A DNA stretch of 64,000 bases, from contig NZ_LR027849.1 of the NCBI RefSeq assembly GCF_900607235.1, positions 434,001 to 498,000 of the forward strand, given 5' to 3'. The position numbers and the translations under genes are program-made. Position 1 is the first letter of the stretch. Each line of letters starts with the position of its first letter. The stretch comes from Olivibacter jilunii. Its GTDB lineage: Bacteria > Bacteroidota > Bacteroidia > Sphingobacteriales > Sphingobacteriaceae. The notes under the pieces were generated by a model. That model was not told the origin of the DNA and searched no databases. It was given only the letters and a program-made list of their open reading frames with translations. Shown piece after piece: positions 25,001 to 33,451 of the stretch.

Positions 25001-25511
25001 TTATCTTACCGTAGGTCATACCGATCCTGTCTTTTTCGGAGGCTTGTCCAATACCTTTAACCTTGGCAGTTTTGAACTGCACTGTTTCTTTGAATTCAGA
25101 AAACAGACGGGACAGAATTATTATGCCAATATGTATTCGTATCCACCGGGTTTCATTTTTAATCAACCTCAGCTTGTGAATGATCGATGGCAACGCCCTG
25201 GAGACGAAGCGGTCTTCCAACGGCTAACATCGCGGGCGGGCAATCCATTGTACACCGCTAATTCACGCTTGTTGAACTCCTCCGCGGCTTATAGCGATGC
25301 CTCTTTTATCCGATTTAAGACGCTCTCGTTGAGTTACCAATTTAAACCTGAATGGTTAACGCAGATGAGGCTGAGAAATTTAAGAATCTATATGCAAGGG
25401 CAGAACCTGCTTACTTGGACAGGCTATAAAGGGGCCGATCCTGAGAACCAGAACTTGCTGATGCTGCCGCCCTTGCGAACTTTTACCTTAGGCCTACAGG
25501 CAATTTTTTAA
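22059..25511 (+). CDS. SusC/RagA family TonB-linked outer membrane protein (start uncertain)
   Basis: The SusC part begins near residue 165: a carboxypeptidase-D-like repeat (LLKGKVLSADGEPLPGATAAIK), the TonB-box region (DEAVVIGYGQTTRR), the plug (KQPVGNPLAALQGRVPGMVV ... ADATAIYGSRGANGVILITTKKG) and a barrel ending in AIF. It imports large nutrients with the SusD partner. The first 130 residues of the frame are unlike any SusC leader; the signal peptide is near residues 135-150 (YLITLKILFCVCLAHA) with no in-frame ATG close by. The real start may be a rare codon near 22440, or the leader was rearranged. Confidence 0.9.
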   Translation: MKLFTSYIRELFAQFKLKSNTVVTRKPSLVMNVLMPSAQRFFIPLCNGMMQGVEPLSTTGCIQKINKKTTCNSRVTGKWALRRFKGVFWWFFTTKICIKKWGEFRCRYLFSSQNAAYETIRIGRRLRVLKPYTVYLITLKILFCVCLAHARQSSSPEAAHGVAFQDVLLKGKVLSADGEPLPGATAAIKNTEIRVLTDANGAFTIKGHKREGVLIISYLGYAIKEISFDGKSSEVLTVRLIPNENVLDEAVVIGYGQTTRRLNTGSVSKVTAEDIAKQPVGNPLAALQGRVPGMVVTQTSGVPGAAINVQIRGRSSLDLARSRNDPLFIVDGVPFLMGNEIANQLITAANNPTQTSQGGLSPLNLINPADIKSIEVLKDADATAIYGSRGANGVILITTKKGQAGEFRLNFQSYAGWGAVTRTMDFMDTEQYLAMRREAFRNDGIEPISATAPDLLLWDTTRYTDWKKELIGGIASTTDMQLRASGGNQYTRFNLGVGYRREGTVFPGDQAGKRTSVSMGVDHRTPDNKLELNFSGMYSYNISDLTARDLTLYVNLPPNFPAPRDEKNRLKFSEGGVSFAALGLENPYAYLLRKYRGHTANLIGNLQATYYISPGLLFRSNFGYNSIVSEERSTNPSTSIDPQSGAAPSANFANGNGKSWIIEPQLEFTEQWGGGKFNVLLGATWQSLDSRNSTIMATGFANDLLLYSMNAAANLNANNSFSLYRYTALFGRLNYSWKDTYIINLTGRRDGSSRFGPENRFANFGALGAAWLFGNEEWIKNGLPFLSFGKIRASYGVTGNDQIGDYLYLDTWTSTLRPYDGLGGLRPSRLYNPNFKWEINKKFEFGLELGALDDRMLFSAAYYRNRSSNQLVSYALPALTGFNNVVQNLDALVENKGMELSLSTENVKRKDFRWSSAINITFPKTRLLVFPDLEGSSYVNRYEIGQPLNVIKAYRFLGIDHETGVYMYDDMNGDGNLNASDYLTVGHTDPVFFGGLSNTFNLGSFELHCFFEFRKQTGQNYYANMYSYPPGFIFNQPQLVNDRWQRPGDEAVFQRLTSRAGNPLYTANSRLLNSSAAYSDASFIRFKTLSLSYQFKPEWLTQMRLRNLRIYMQGQNLLTWTGYKGADPENQNLLMLPPLRTFTLGLQAIF
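22267..22288. repeat. Perfect 22-bp palindrome inside the SusC 5' region
   Basis: The half-site CCTGTAACTCG is repeated as its exact reverse complement without a spacer. It lies in the part of the SusC frame that does not look coding, so it may be an operator or a cruciform element upstream of the true start. Confidence 0.5.
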
Positions 25512-25512
25512 A

Positions 25513-26898
25513 ATGAAAAAATCAATGAAGCTATACAGTTACTTAAAAATACTGCTTTTAGGCGGATTAGCTATGTCATCAAGCTGCAGCTCGTTTGTCG
25601 ACATTCCGCTACCTGAAAATGAAATTCTCACGGAGCGCATTTTTGAAAACGAGGAAACGGCCCGCACGGCGATGGCAGGCGTATACAGTCAGATTATGGG
25701 GGCGAACCTCCATTTGGCAAGCGGAGGGCTTTCTGTTTATATGGGTCTTGCAGCGGACGAGCTGCTTAATACCGCACCCAATACGGTGGCCGACGCCTTT
25801 GCCCAAAATGCGCTGACATCCAATTTATCAACCATCGGAGCTAATTTCTGGAATTCATCCTACAACCTTATCTACCATCTAAATACGATTATTGAAGGGC
25901 TAAGTGACAATAGCCGCTTGACGGAACAGGCACGGACGGAGCTATTGGCAGAGGCGAAGTTGTTGAGGGCTTTTTATTTCTTTTATCTCGTAAATCTCTT
26001 CGGTGATATCCCAATACCCATATCCAGTGATTTTAGGTTTAATGCGAAGCTGAGCCGGGCCAGCAGCAATGACGTTTATGAGCTGATACTAGATGATCTA
26101 ACTTACGCAGCTTCAAATCTTAATAACAACCACATAGGTGCCTACCCCTCAGCCATGGCAGCCAAGGCTATGCTTGCCCGCGTGCACCTCTACCGTGAGG
26201 AATTTGAAGCGGCCTTCCAGTTGTCAAATGAAGTGATCGAAAGCCGTCGTTTTGAGCTGGATTCAACATCGGGCGTTTTTCTTGATAACAGCCCTGAAAC
26301 AATATGGGCCATGAAACCACTTCAGGGGAATCCGAGGAATACGGTTGAGGGAAATGTCTTTATTCCGGCCTCTGCTACTGCCAGACCTAACTATACCTTG
26401 TATGAAGGCTTGGTAATAAGCTATGATGAAAAGGACAGGAGAAAGAGAGACTGGATAGGTGAACGTACCATCGGTGAGGAAACCTACCATTATCCTTACA
26501 AATATAAGCTTCGTGACGGCTCGAGATATGAAGAGAATAATATTATTATCCGCCTGGCAGAAATGTACCTGATCAGGGCAGAATCGCTGGTACGAACGGG
26601 TAATCTAATGGCTGCGGCGACAGATCTTAATATCGTGCGGCACAGAGCCGGGATTGATCCCATAGATGCCACAAATTTCTCAGCAGAACAGATGATCAAC
26701 GAAATACTTAATGAGCGGAAACGGGAACTTTTTGCAGAGTGGGCACACCGCTGGTTCGATCTGAAACGAACGAACCGCATAGATCAGGTGCTGGGCACGC
26801 TGAAACCTACCTGGAGAAGCTTCGCAGCGCAACTTCCCATTCCATTAACTGAAATAAACCGAAATCCACAACTTAAACAAAATGAAGGTTATGATTAA
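25513..26898 (+). CDS. SusD/RagB family outer membrane lipoprotein
   Basis: A 461-aa protein that starts 1 bp after the SusC stop. The signal peptide ends in a lipobox with C25 (SSSC-SSFVDIPLP), so it is a surface lipoprotein. SusD landmarks are the N-terminal helices (EETARTAMAGVYSQI), EAKLLRAFYFFYLVNLFGDIPIP, the TPR part and the C-terminal LNIVRHRAG with NERKRELFAEWAHRWFDLKRT. It caps the SusC channel and binds the ligand. The set lacks visible glycosidases, so the ligand may be a protein, peptide or small compound. Confidence 0.93.
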   Translation: MKKSMKLYSYLKILLLGGLAMSSSCSSFVDIPLPENEILTERIFENEETARTAMAGVYSQIMGANLHLASGGLSVYMGLAADELLNTAPNTVADAFAQNALTSNLSTIGANFWNSSYNLIYHLNTIIEGLSDNSRLTEQARTELLAEAKLLRAFYFFYLVNLFGDIPIPISSDFRFNAKLSRASSNDVYELILDDLTYAASNLNNNHIGAYPSAMAAKAMLARVHLYREEFEAAFQLSNEVIESRRFELDSTSGVFLDNSPETIWAMKPLQGNPRNTVEGNVFIPASATARPNYTLYEGLVISYDEKDRRKRDWIGERTIGEETYHYPYKYKLRDGSRYEENNIIIRLAEMYLIRAESLVRTGNLMAAATDLNIVRHRAGIDPIDATNFSAEQMINEILNERKRELFAEWAHRWFDLKRTNRIDQVLGTLKPTWRSFAAQLPIPLTEINRNPQLKQNEGYD

Positions 26899-28216
26899 TA
26901 AGATAATACGAACTTTTTTTCCGGTATTTATAGGATTAATACCTGCAATGGGTTCCGTATACGGACAGGTGCTGAAAATAGGGGATACTGTTCCTGATTT
27001 TGAGATTAATGATGTAATCGGCTATTCTAGTTCTACCATTCACTTATCCGATTTTGAAGGCAAAGCGATTATTCTAGATTTCTGGAGCCATGGATGTAAA
27101 GGCTGCATCGAGAGCTTTCCGAAGGTAGACTCTCTACAACAAAAATACGGAGACAACCTACAGATTATTCTGGTGAACAATGAAAGTCGCGATTCGACCG
27201 AACGATGGCGGAGCAAACGGACCGGCATCAAACTACCTTCGGTACCTATCGTCACAGGCGGGGGGCCATTGTCGGCCGCTTTTCCGCAGAATGCTTATCC
27301 GTTACATGTGTGGATTGATGCGGATCGTGTGGTAAAACATATCACCCATGGATGGAACGCTACAGAAGCCAATATTGAGGCTTTTATCAATCGAGATACG
27401 TTGAACCTATCTACGGTTGAATTTGTAGATATCGACCAAGAGGAGAAACGCTCCACACAGCGGATTTATGATGCCATGGTGGATAGCGCTGTATCTTTTT
27501 CCTATCTGGCAAGGTATCGATCTAAAAAAGACATTAATCCCGGGAATCATCTTTTTGTCCATAAAAATGGTAAATGGCGCTTCTCCGTTACGTCGAATGC
27601 TGTAGAAGGGTTATTCAAAACGGCTTACATTCCGTTGATGGATATGGACCTGTTTCCTAAAAACGCAGTGATTTATGAAATGGAAAATACGCTGCCATAC
27701 CGGATTCCAAAGGATAAGGCGTTGATTGACTTTCATTATCAACACTATATCTATACTTATGATTATGTGTGCGAAGCTGCGAGCGAGGCAGTATTTAGAG
27801 AAGCGATGGCGGAAGATTTAATGAATAAATTTAACTTGGAGGTTACCTTGCAGGAACGTAAAATCCCCTGTATGGTATTGAAGATGAAAAAAACCAAACA
27901 ACTGGAATCGAAAGGGGGGCAGTCTATAGACAGTCTTTATGCGGTAATTTTGCAGATGGAGGTGAAGGAACCTAAAATGAGGAACATGCCTTTTGCAACC
28001 TTGGTGCATCGCTTAAGGGCACGCATGAAAATTACCCGGGGCATGGCACTGTTGGATGAATCCGATTTTAAAGGGAACATTGATATAGACCTTAGCCCAG
28101 CAGCTTTGCAAGCAAAGGATAATAAATTGTTGATAAAGGAATTGGCGGAATATGGCCTAGTTCTGAAAGAGGAAAAAAGGAAGCAAACTTGCTTGGTTTT
28201 TAAAGAGCGAGAGTAA
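26882..28216 (+). CDS. TlpA-like thioredoxin-fold protein with long C-terminal region
   Basis: A 444-aa exported protein; the start overlaps the SusD end by 17 bp. A signal peptide (residues 1-28) is followed by a TlpA/AhpC-type redox domain to about residue 170 (KIGDTVPDFEINDVIGYSSS, then FWSHGCKGCIESFPKVDSL with the CxxC pair). The region 180-440 is not recognised. TlpA-like proteins behind SusCD genes are common in Sphingobacteriaceae and act as periplasmic thiol reductants. The CKGC motif keeps both Cys, so redox activity is likely. Confidence 0.82.
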   Translation: MKVMINKIIRTFFPVFIGLIPAMGSVYGQVLKIGDTVPDFEINDVIGYSSSTIHLSDFEGKAIILDFWSHGCKGCIESFPKVDSLQQKYGDNLQIILVNNESRDSTERWRSKRTGIKLPSVPIVTGGGPLSAAFPQNAYPLHVWIDADRVVKHITHGWNATEANIEAFINRDTLNLSTVEFVDIDQEEKRSTQRIYDAMVDSAVSFSYLARYRSKKDINPGNHLFVHKNGKWRFSVTSNAVEGLFKTAYIPLMDMDLFPKNAVIYEMENTLPYRIPKDKALIDFHYQHYIYTYDYVCEAASEAVFREAMAEDLMNKFNLEVTLQERKIPCMVLKMKKTKQLESKGGQSIDSLYAVILQMEVKEPKMRNMPFATLVHRLRARMKITRGMALLDESDFKGNIDIDLSPAALQAKDNKLLIKELAEYGLVLKEEKRKQTCLVFKERE

Positions 28217-28220
28217 AGGA

Positions 28221-28249
28221 TACTGATCCGCATTGTATGCGGATCAGTA
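28221..28249. terminator. Hairpin between convergent genes
   Basis: A 13-bp perfect stem (TACTGATCCGCAT and its complement) around the loop TGT, placed between the convergent TlpA-like and DUF6520 genes. It can end transcription from both sides, although T-tracts are poor. Confidence 0.6.
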
Positions 28250-28270
28250 ATTCAGCAAGTTTAGATTATC

Positions 28271-28582
28271 CTAGTCTTGGAAGCTAAGATAATCCGACTG
28301 AGGCTGACTTTGAGGTTGCCCAGGCGTTTGTGCGCTGGTGTAACCTCTCGCACAGTCAGGTGAAACAAGGGGCTCGCAACCTGTAGCGGCTTCAGCATCT
28401 TCTTTCGAAATCATCCCGGTCCCGATCTGATTACCTACGACATTGTTTGCCGCATCAAACTGATACCAGTGTAATTGTTGCTGTGCCGATTTTGTCGGCG
28501 CTTTTTGAGTACTTGTAAAAGCACTACCTACCAATCCAACTACTATAGCTGCAGCTGGCAGGATTTTGATGAAGTTGTTCAT
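28271..28582 (-). CDS. DUF6520 family small exported protein
   Basis: A 103-aa protein: a signal peptide (FIKILPAAAIVVGLVGSAFTS, in part), then HWYQFDAANNVVGNQIG, a Cys pair region (GCEPLVSPDCARGY) and a Gln/Ser/Pro-rich tail. This is the usual layout of the DUF6520 family of Bacteroidota, which is found with MauE-like and TlpA-like genes. Function unknown. It is convergent to the SusCD operon and follows the MauE-like gene by 73 bp on the same strand. Confidence 0.72.
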   Translation of the reverse strand: MNNFIKILPAAAIVVGLVGSAFTSTQKAPTKSAQQQLHWYQFDAANNVVGNQIGTGMISKEDAEAATGCEPLVSPDCARGYTSAQTPGQPQSQPQSDYLSFQD

Positions 28583-28655
28583 GTTTTTTGATTTAGTAAA
28601 AGTTTCTATGTTGTTCCTTAGGCCACTACCTAGTAGCGATCTCCGAGGTATATAC

Positions 28656-29114
28656 TCATGGTCCCATCTTAACCTCCTTTCTTTTTCGGTACAGAATTAA
28701 CGCCCATATATTGAGAGCTATGAACGTGCAATTGAACAGTAAGTGCTGCCACCAAGAGAGTTGTTTGAAGGGAGCACCGCAGGCACAGGGTAAATGTGGC
28801 TGTGTTATAAACAAGAAGATAATATAACCGCTGAAAATGACAAGCAGCCAGAGCGACATCTTTAAACCGAATCGTCTAGTCTTTTCCAGCACTAAAAGTA
28901 ATGCGGCTAATAGTTCGGATGGTATTAAGATCAGTTTGGTAGTTCCTTTAAGGAAAGGTAATAGTGGTTGTAAATCCATTTGGTTTTTAAACGTTTTATA
29001 ATCCCGCAGTTTTATTCCTGCTGTCACCGCCCATAAAAGCGTTAGCAGTGTAGTGAGGATGATGACCGTCTGTTCGCTTTTCAGAAATCGTTTTAATGCG
29101 CTTGCCTTTTTCAT
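28656..29114 (-). CDS. MauE/DoxX-like membrane protein
   Basis: A 152-aa protein with four transmembrane segments. The conserved part CACGAPFKQLSWWQHLLFNC, after the third helix, is typical for MauE-like proteins of Bacteroidota, which usually show CxCGG and LxWxxHLxFN. Here the second Gly is Ala. Such proteins accompany TlpA-like reductases and probably pass electrons or assist thiol chemistry in the envelope. It is likely co-transcribed with the DUF6520 gene. Confidence 0.78.
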   Translation of the reverse strand: MKKASALKRFLKSEQTVIILTTLLTLLWAVTAGIKLRDYKTFKNQMDLQPLLPFLKGTTKLILIPSELLAALLLVLEKTRRFGLKMSLWLLVIFSGYIIFLFITQPHLPCACGAPFKQLSWWQHLLFNCTFIALNIWALILYRKRKEVKMGP

Positions 29115-29332
29115 TTTAAACTTTCTTCTTTTTACATAAGCGGGCTGCCGATTTATCCCACATATCTGTTTTCGGCAGCCGGCTGACCCATGGAACTGTT
29201 GCCTATTGTTCGGCTATACCTACCTGTCGTTTCCATGAAGTAAAGATCTTAACAAAAGGCCCCTGAGTGTTATATCAAATCGAAACCTCGCGCATGTCTT
29301 TTTCGAAACCTCTTTTTATCGTAAACCTATTT

Positions 29333-30331
29333 TTATTCCTTTTTTCTGTAAGTGGATGGAGGTGATCCGAAGTATTGTGCAAACTGCTTGGAGAATGGGC
29401 TGGCCTGGCTGTAACCTAAACGATGGGCCACGGTGTTGATATCCAGGCCCGCATGTTCCAGAAGCATACGGGCATAGTTGAACTTTTGTTCGGTGATATA
29501 GCGTTTCAAGCTTACCTGATAATACTTGCGGTGTATTCTGCACAGGTATTGTGTGGATACACCGAAATCGGATGCAATTTCATTGATGACCACAGGTGCC
29601 GAATAGGCAATCTTTTCGCTGATCAATTCGTGAACAGCGTCTAAGAGTTGAAGCGATTTGGAAACAATAGGTGTTTCAGGTGCTTCCAGATCGCTCAAAC
29701 TGAGCGCCAGTAATTGAACCACTTTGTCATATACCACACAATCCTGCTCTACAGGCAGTCGTTTAGATTGTCTGCAAAGTGATAGAATTAGCTGCCGGTG
29801 TTTGGCTCGAATATCGAGCGCCGGTATGGTATAGCTTTCCATTAGCTGTGCACGCAGTTTCGCAAATAAGCTCTGCAATTCTTCCATGCGATGTGTGGGC
29901 CGCCGCATTAACCAATAGCTTTTAATGACAAAATAGAACAGTACGTGTTTTCCACTCGCCACTCTGAGCGAACATTCAATAGGGGGTATGTACGCAATGC
30001 GATATTCGTTATCAGGTATCTCCGTGATAAATGCTCCGCAGCGGTAACCTTCGCTGATGGTAAAGGTGCCTGCAAATGGATAGAACCAGTATAGATCATG
30101 TAAAGCAAAATGCACAGGAATGTCAAGTGCCGCCCGGGTATCTATTTGCAGAAAACTGATGAAGGCATCTTTTGCGTTATAATACTGTTCGGTAATTGAA
30201 AATACAGGATGCTTCCAGTGATTGCATGCCGCATAATCCAGTTTGTAACTCGCCGTTGCCGGGCATTTCGTGTTAAAGTCAATGTCCGGCAGATAACGAT
30301 CAGGGATGTCGATATGTAACGGTTTTTCCAT
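29333..30331 (-). CDS. AraC family transcriptional regulator
   Basis: A 332-aa protein. The C-terminal 100 residues hold the two helix-turn-helix motifs of AraC (VINEIASDFGVSTQYLCRIHRKYYQVSLKRYI and INTVAHRLGYSQASPFSKQFAQYFGSPPSTYRK, each shown only in part by the first and last residues). The N-terminal 220 residues are related to those of the next gene, including CNHWKHPVFSITEQYYNAK, and give no known ligand domain. It may control the SusCD/TlpA or DUF6520/MauE genes next to it. Confidence 0.88.
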   Translation of the reverse strand: MEKPLHIDIPDRYLPDIDFNTKCPATASYKLDYAACNHWKHPVFSITEQYYNAKDAFISFLQIDTRAALDIPVHFALHDLYWFYPFAGTFTISEGYRCGAFITEIPDNEYRIAYIPPIECSLRVASGKHVLFYFVIKSYWLMRRPTHRMEELQSLFAKLRAQLMESYTIPALDIRAKHRQLILSLCRQSKRLPVEQDCVVYDKVVQLLALSLSDLEAPETPIVSKSLQLLDAVHELISEKIAYSAPVVINEIASDFGVSTQYLCRIHRKYYQVSLKRYITEQKFNYARMLLEHAGLDINTVAHRLGYSQASPFSKQFAQYFGSPPSTYRKKE

Positions 30332-30364
30332 AAATGAGGTTCATTTAAGGTTTATCAAATACTT

Positions 30365-30402
30365 GAGATGCAATAGTAAGTGAATATTGCATCTCTTTTT
30401 TT
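30365..30402 (+). terminator. Terminator-like hairpin between the two AraC genes
   Basis: The arms GAGATGCAATA and TATTGCATCTC have a 9-nt loop and are followed on the plus strand by seven T. Both neighbouring genes are on the minus strand, so its orientation does not fit an ordinary terminator for them. It could block antisense transcription or serve as a regulator site. Confidence 0.4.
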
Positions 30403-30562
30403 ATCGGAAAAATGCAAAAATGCCTGTTTAGGACAAATTTACAGCCCATTTAAAGGTTAAGGGGGGCATAAATGAACACAAAAAGGGGGCATAAGTGTTG
30501 GTTTTTGTTTATTGATAGAGCAATTATACCCTGTTTTTGATGACGGTTCAGAAGAATCTTCG

Positions 30563-31558
30563 TCAACTTCGGAAAAGATCATTCGGCGTGATACCGAAAT
30601 GTTTGATAAACTGTCTTCGAAAGGCTCTGATTTCAGTGTAACCCATGGCATAAGCCGCTTGTAAGGGCCTAAACCCTTCCTCTTTGATTAAATGGTAAAC
30701 CTCCTTTAATCTTAAATCTGTAATGTACTCTTGTAGGCTTTGGTCATAGGCCTGTTTATGGGCATAGCGTAGTTGGTAAGGGCTGATGTCAAACCGATAG
30801 GCAATTTGTGATACGGTATAGATATTGCCTATATCAATATTCTCCTTGATAAATAACCTGATTTCCGCTAAGCGTTCAACGTCCAATCGGATATGCTGCT
30901 GCCGCAGATAGAAGGCAGATCGAGCGATTACAATAAGCCGGATGATAGCCAGTGGAATTTCTCCTTCCAGTTCCAATTCATCTAATTTACGATGATGTAA
31001 TAGCTTGTTTAAGTGGCGTAAAACATGTGCATCAATAGGTAACCGTAAACTAGCAGCAAATTCTTCGTGCGATTCCTTCAGTTTATCCAGTAGATCTTTT
31101 ATGAAATGTAAAGAAGTATTCCGAAAGCGCAACAACAACTCTTCATCTACTACAAAATAAAAGACGAGACAATGGGTTCCTTTTTCGAAGTGGCTGTGGT
31201 GATCGCCTGACGGGACGTAAACTGCTTGATAGTTTTTTTCTTTTGGTTTTAATGGGATTTTACGGTGTTTGCAATTGACTACCAATAAATATTCGTCTTC
31301 CAATTGGTAAATCCAATAGATGTTCGGAGTGGAGCAACGTAAAATGATGGATAGATCTACGTCTGTTTTTATCTCTCCAAGGTAAAGGAAGATATGTTTG
31401 GTACGGTAGTATTGTTCTACCACAGAATAGACTTGGTGTTCCCAATAATTGCATAGGGCATAACCTAATCGATAAGTTGCGGTTTTCGGCAGCATATGAT
31501 TTAAAGTTGGCTTGCCGAGTGAATTTGGAAATTCGAGTTTTATTAAAGATTCTGCCAT
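30563..31558 (-). CDS. AraC family transcriptional regulator, paralogue of the neighbour
   Basis: A 331-aa protein. The C-terminal AraC domain has SQIAYRFDISPYQLRYAHKQ and AAYAMGYTEIRAFRRQFIKHFG. The N-terminus matches the gene at 29333-30331 in several blocks (TATYRLGYALCNYWEHQVYSVVEQYY against the same pattern there), so the two are tandem duplicates that have diverged. It lies 85 bp behind the HTTM gene on the same strand. It could regulate the HTTM cassette, the SusCD locus or both. Confidence 0.88.
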   Translation of the reverse strand: MAESLIKLEFPNSLGKPTLNHMLPKTATYRLGYALCNYWEHQVYSVVEQYYRTKHIFLYLGEIKTDVDLSIILRCSTPNIYWIYQLEDEYLLVVNCKHRKIPLKPKEKNYQAVYVPSGDHHSHFEKGTHCLVFYFVVDEELLLRFRNTSLHFIKDLLDKLKESHEEFAASLRLPIDAHVLRHLNKLLHHRKLDELELEGEIPLAIIRLIVIARSAFYLRQQHIRLDVERLAEIRLFIKENIDIGNIYTVSQIAYRFDISPYQLRYAHKQAYDQSLQEYITDLRLKEVYHLIKEEGFRPLQAAYAMGYTEIRAFRRQFIKHFGITPNDLFRS

Positions 31559-31642
31559 GTTTTTTTTGATTTGATAATGAGTTGGTTGGTTTTAAGGTCA
31601 TGTAAAGCCCGTGGGATACAGCACGGTTCCTCCTTTCTTTTG

Positions 31643-32545
31643 TTAAGCCGGCGGCTCCAGGGCGGAGGCAGCGTCTTTGGCTCGCCGACTTGCGTTAAAC
31701 ATAAATTGGTTTTTAGGGTAGTATTTTTTCAGGATCATTGGGCCGATAATAAAGGCCGCTATATTCCAACTGATCATAAGCATGCTGAAATGCCAAAGCC
31801 CCATAAAGTAGGCAATGAAGGCATGCATAAGGCATGTGATAGTAATCCACATAAAGCGGGGCCTCCCGCTGTACACGGCCAAGGAATAAAACTGTTCGAG
31901 CAGAACAACCAGCCAGCCTAGTATAATTGCTAACCATGGTTTGTTTGCTAGCAGCTCTAAATGCCAGCTGCCATGTGCTTGGAAATAGGGGAGGTTAGCG
32001 GCTTTCCAAACGGCTTCTCCATTCCACCAGGTGCCGCCCATGGCTTTGAGCAGACCTCCGAAAAAATAGATCAAGCACAGATGAATCTGCACTACGCGCA
32101 TGTAAAGCCATAGGTAGAAACCGGGGCATCGCGGTGTTAAAGCCAGGTAAAAGAGAAGGGAAGCTCTAATAGCATCTGCTCCATAACTGTAAGACTGATT
32201 GATACTGAAGATGCTTACATCCAATAGCAATAGAAGAATCACACATGCCCGCCAGTAAGGGGTGAAGGCCAGGCCACCGCAAAGGATGAGGTAAAGACCC
32301 ATAATGAACCATGTGCTTTGCGAGGCAGTGAATCCGATAGATTGTAAACCCATTATTAGGCTTTGGATGCCCAAAGCGGGAAATTGCTGCGTCATCCGCA
32401 ACAGGTCTACATCAATCCATCCTTCGCTGCCGTAAACAAGCTCGAAGTCGGGCATGAGTATCAGCAGATTACTGGCGAAAACAAAAGCAAAAACTTTCCG
32501 GAGCACTTGGAAAAATGCTCGATCTACTGGGTGAAAATCTTTCAT
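31643..32545 (-). CDS. HTTM domain membrane protein (gamma-carboxylase/SdpB-like)
   Basis: A 300-aa protein with 7-8 transmembrane segments. The core motifs of HTTM proteins are visible: RSLLFYLALTPRC-like (ASLLFYLALTPRCPGF), the histidine-bearing segment VVQIHLCLIYFFGGLLKAMGGTWW, and WLVVLLEQFYSLAVY. HTTM proteins include vitamin K-dependent gamma-glutamyl carboxylases and SdpB of Bacillus, which matures a toxin peptide. It is the third gene of a minus-strand group with two small proteins. Carboxylase activity cannot be claimed from sequence. Confidence 0.8.
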   Translation of the reverse strand: MKDFHPVDRAFFQVLRKVFAFVFASNLLILMPDFELVYGSEGWIDVDLLRMTQQFPALGIQSLIMGLQSIGFTASQSTWFIMGLYLILCGGLAFTPYWRACVILLLLLDVSIFSINQSYSYGADAIRASLLFYLALTPRCPGFYLWLYMRVVQIHLCLIYFFGGLLKAMGGTWWNGEAVWKAANLPYFQAHGSWHLELLANKPWLAIILGWLVVLLEQFYSLAVYSGRPRFMWITITCLMHAFIAYFMGLWHFSMLMISWNIAAFIIGPMILKKYYPKNQFMFNASRRAKDAASALEPPA

Positions 32546-32552
32546 CTCGGCT

Positions 32553-33128
32553 TTATTTAATTAGGCAATGTTCATAAATTTTGGCGGCTCTTGCGCTTTT
32601 CCCTGCTTCTATTAGGGCTGGCGGCTCATGAAGGTAAATGGTGCAATGCAGGCTACTGGCCTGGTCCGCTTGCGCTAGCAGGTGCTTCATCAGGTTGCGT
32701 ATACTAGCTTCCAGGTAACGGCGATAAAATCGGGCGGAAGCATTTTCTTCCGCCCGCTCGTGCAGATAACGTTGAAATTGGTCGAGCCATATGGCATAAC
32801 GCTGCAAGCCCTCCATGCTGGCTTCCGCCGGCAACTGGTCCTGGCGCAAAAGCTTTCCCTCAGCATTGAAATACCGAAAGCTGCTCATGTATTGGCTGGC
32901 GACATGCGGTGCAAAGAAACCGTAGCCATATGCCGTGCCACTGACCAAACCGTAAAGACGGCAAGCATCGCTTGATAAAACCTTATCAATAGCTTCTTTA
33001 AAGTGTCCACTAGCCGCTTGTCTATAAATTAGGTTATAAGCGTTTATTCCACTAATACTATTTACAACCAAGATATGCAACAAGTGCAGCACGGCGCAAA
33101 ATAGAAGCAGCTTTTGCTGTTTACTCAT
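32553..33128 (-). CDS. Membrane-anchored protein of the HTTM cassette
   Basis: I choose the ATG at 33128 (MSKQQKLLL, 191 aa), which overlaps the stop of the upstream gene by 8 bp (ATGAGTAA). The longer frame from 33197 would run far into that gene. The protein has an N-terminal transmembrane helix (LLLFCAVLHLLHILVV) and an extracytoplasmic part with YGYGFFAPHVASQYMSSF. This resembles the FFAP/LFAP motif seen in DUF5819/SdpA-like partners of HTTM proteins. The C-terminal half is helical. Family assignment is tentative. Confidence 0.68.
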   Translation of the reverse strand: MSKQQKLLLFCAVLHLLHILVVNSISGINAYNLIYRQAASGHFKEAIDKVLSSDACRLYGLVSGTAYGYGFFAPHVASQYMSSFRYFNAEGKLLRQDQLPAEASMEGLQRYAIWLDQFQRYLHERAEENASARFYRRYLEASIRNLMKHLLAQADQASSLHCTIYLHEPPALIEAGKSARAAKIYEHCLIK

Positions 33129-33378
33129 AGTTTGCCAATAAGGTTTCATACATAGCCCAATCGCCCTCAGGTTTTTGGATGGTTTCATCGCCACCACGGG
33201 TAGTGATGAACGAACGAGTTGCTGCCGTAAGGCCCATAAAATCTCTTAAATCCATTTCCGTATCGAATAAATCGATTTCGTTTGTAGGTACGTTTAAATG
33301 AGCTGTCTGCTGTGTAGCGATCCAATAGGCCATAACCATACCGGCCAAGCCTGCAAGCTTTATCATTTTCCTGTTCAT
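33121..33378 (-). CDS. Small exported acidic protein, first gene of the HTTM cassette
   Basis: An 85-aa protein with an N-terminal signal or anchor (MIKLAGLAGMVMAYWIATQQ, from residue 5) and an acidic remainder rich in Glu and Asp (NEIDLFDTEMDLRDFMG). It starts the three-gene unit ending in HTTM and overlaps the next gene by 8 bp. By analogy with SdpC or with carboxylase substrates it could be the peptide acted on by the HTTM protein. That is inference; no family is recognised. Confidence 0.65.
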   Translation of the reverse strand: MNRKMIKLAGLAGMVMAYWIATQQTAHLNVPTNEIDLFDTEMDLRDFMGLTAATRSFITTRGGDETIQKPEGDWAMYETLLANYE

Positions 33379-33451
33379 AACTTTGTGATTGTTTATTTAA
33401 TTTCTCGAGATGGAAGTAAATATCTAAGCTTTGAATCTAAATCGCGAAAAA

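Noticed and set aside
32553-33197. Long form of the membrane-anchored HTTM partner
   Set aside because: It would overlap the 85-aa gene by 77 bp; the ATG at 33128 in ATGAGTAA gives normal coupling.
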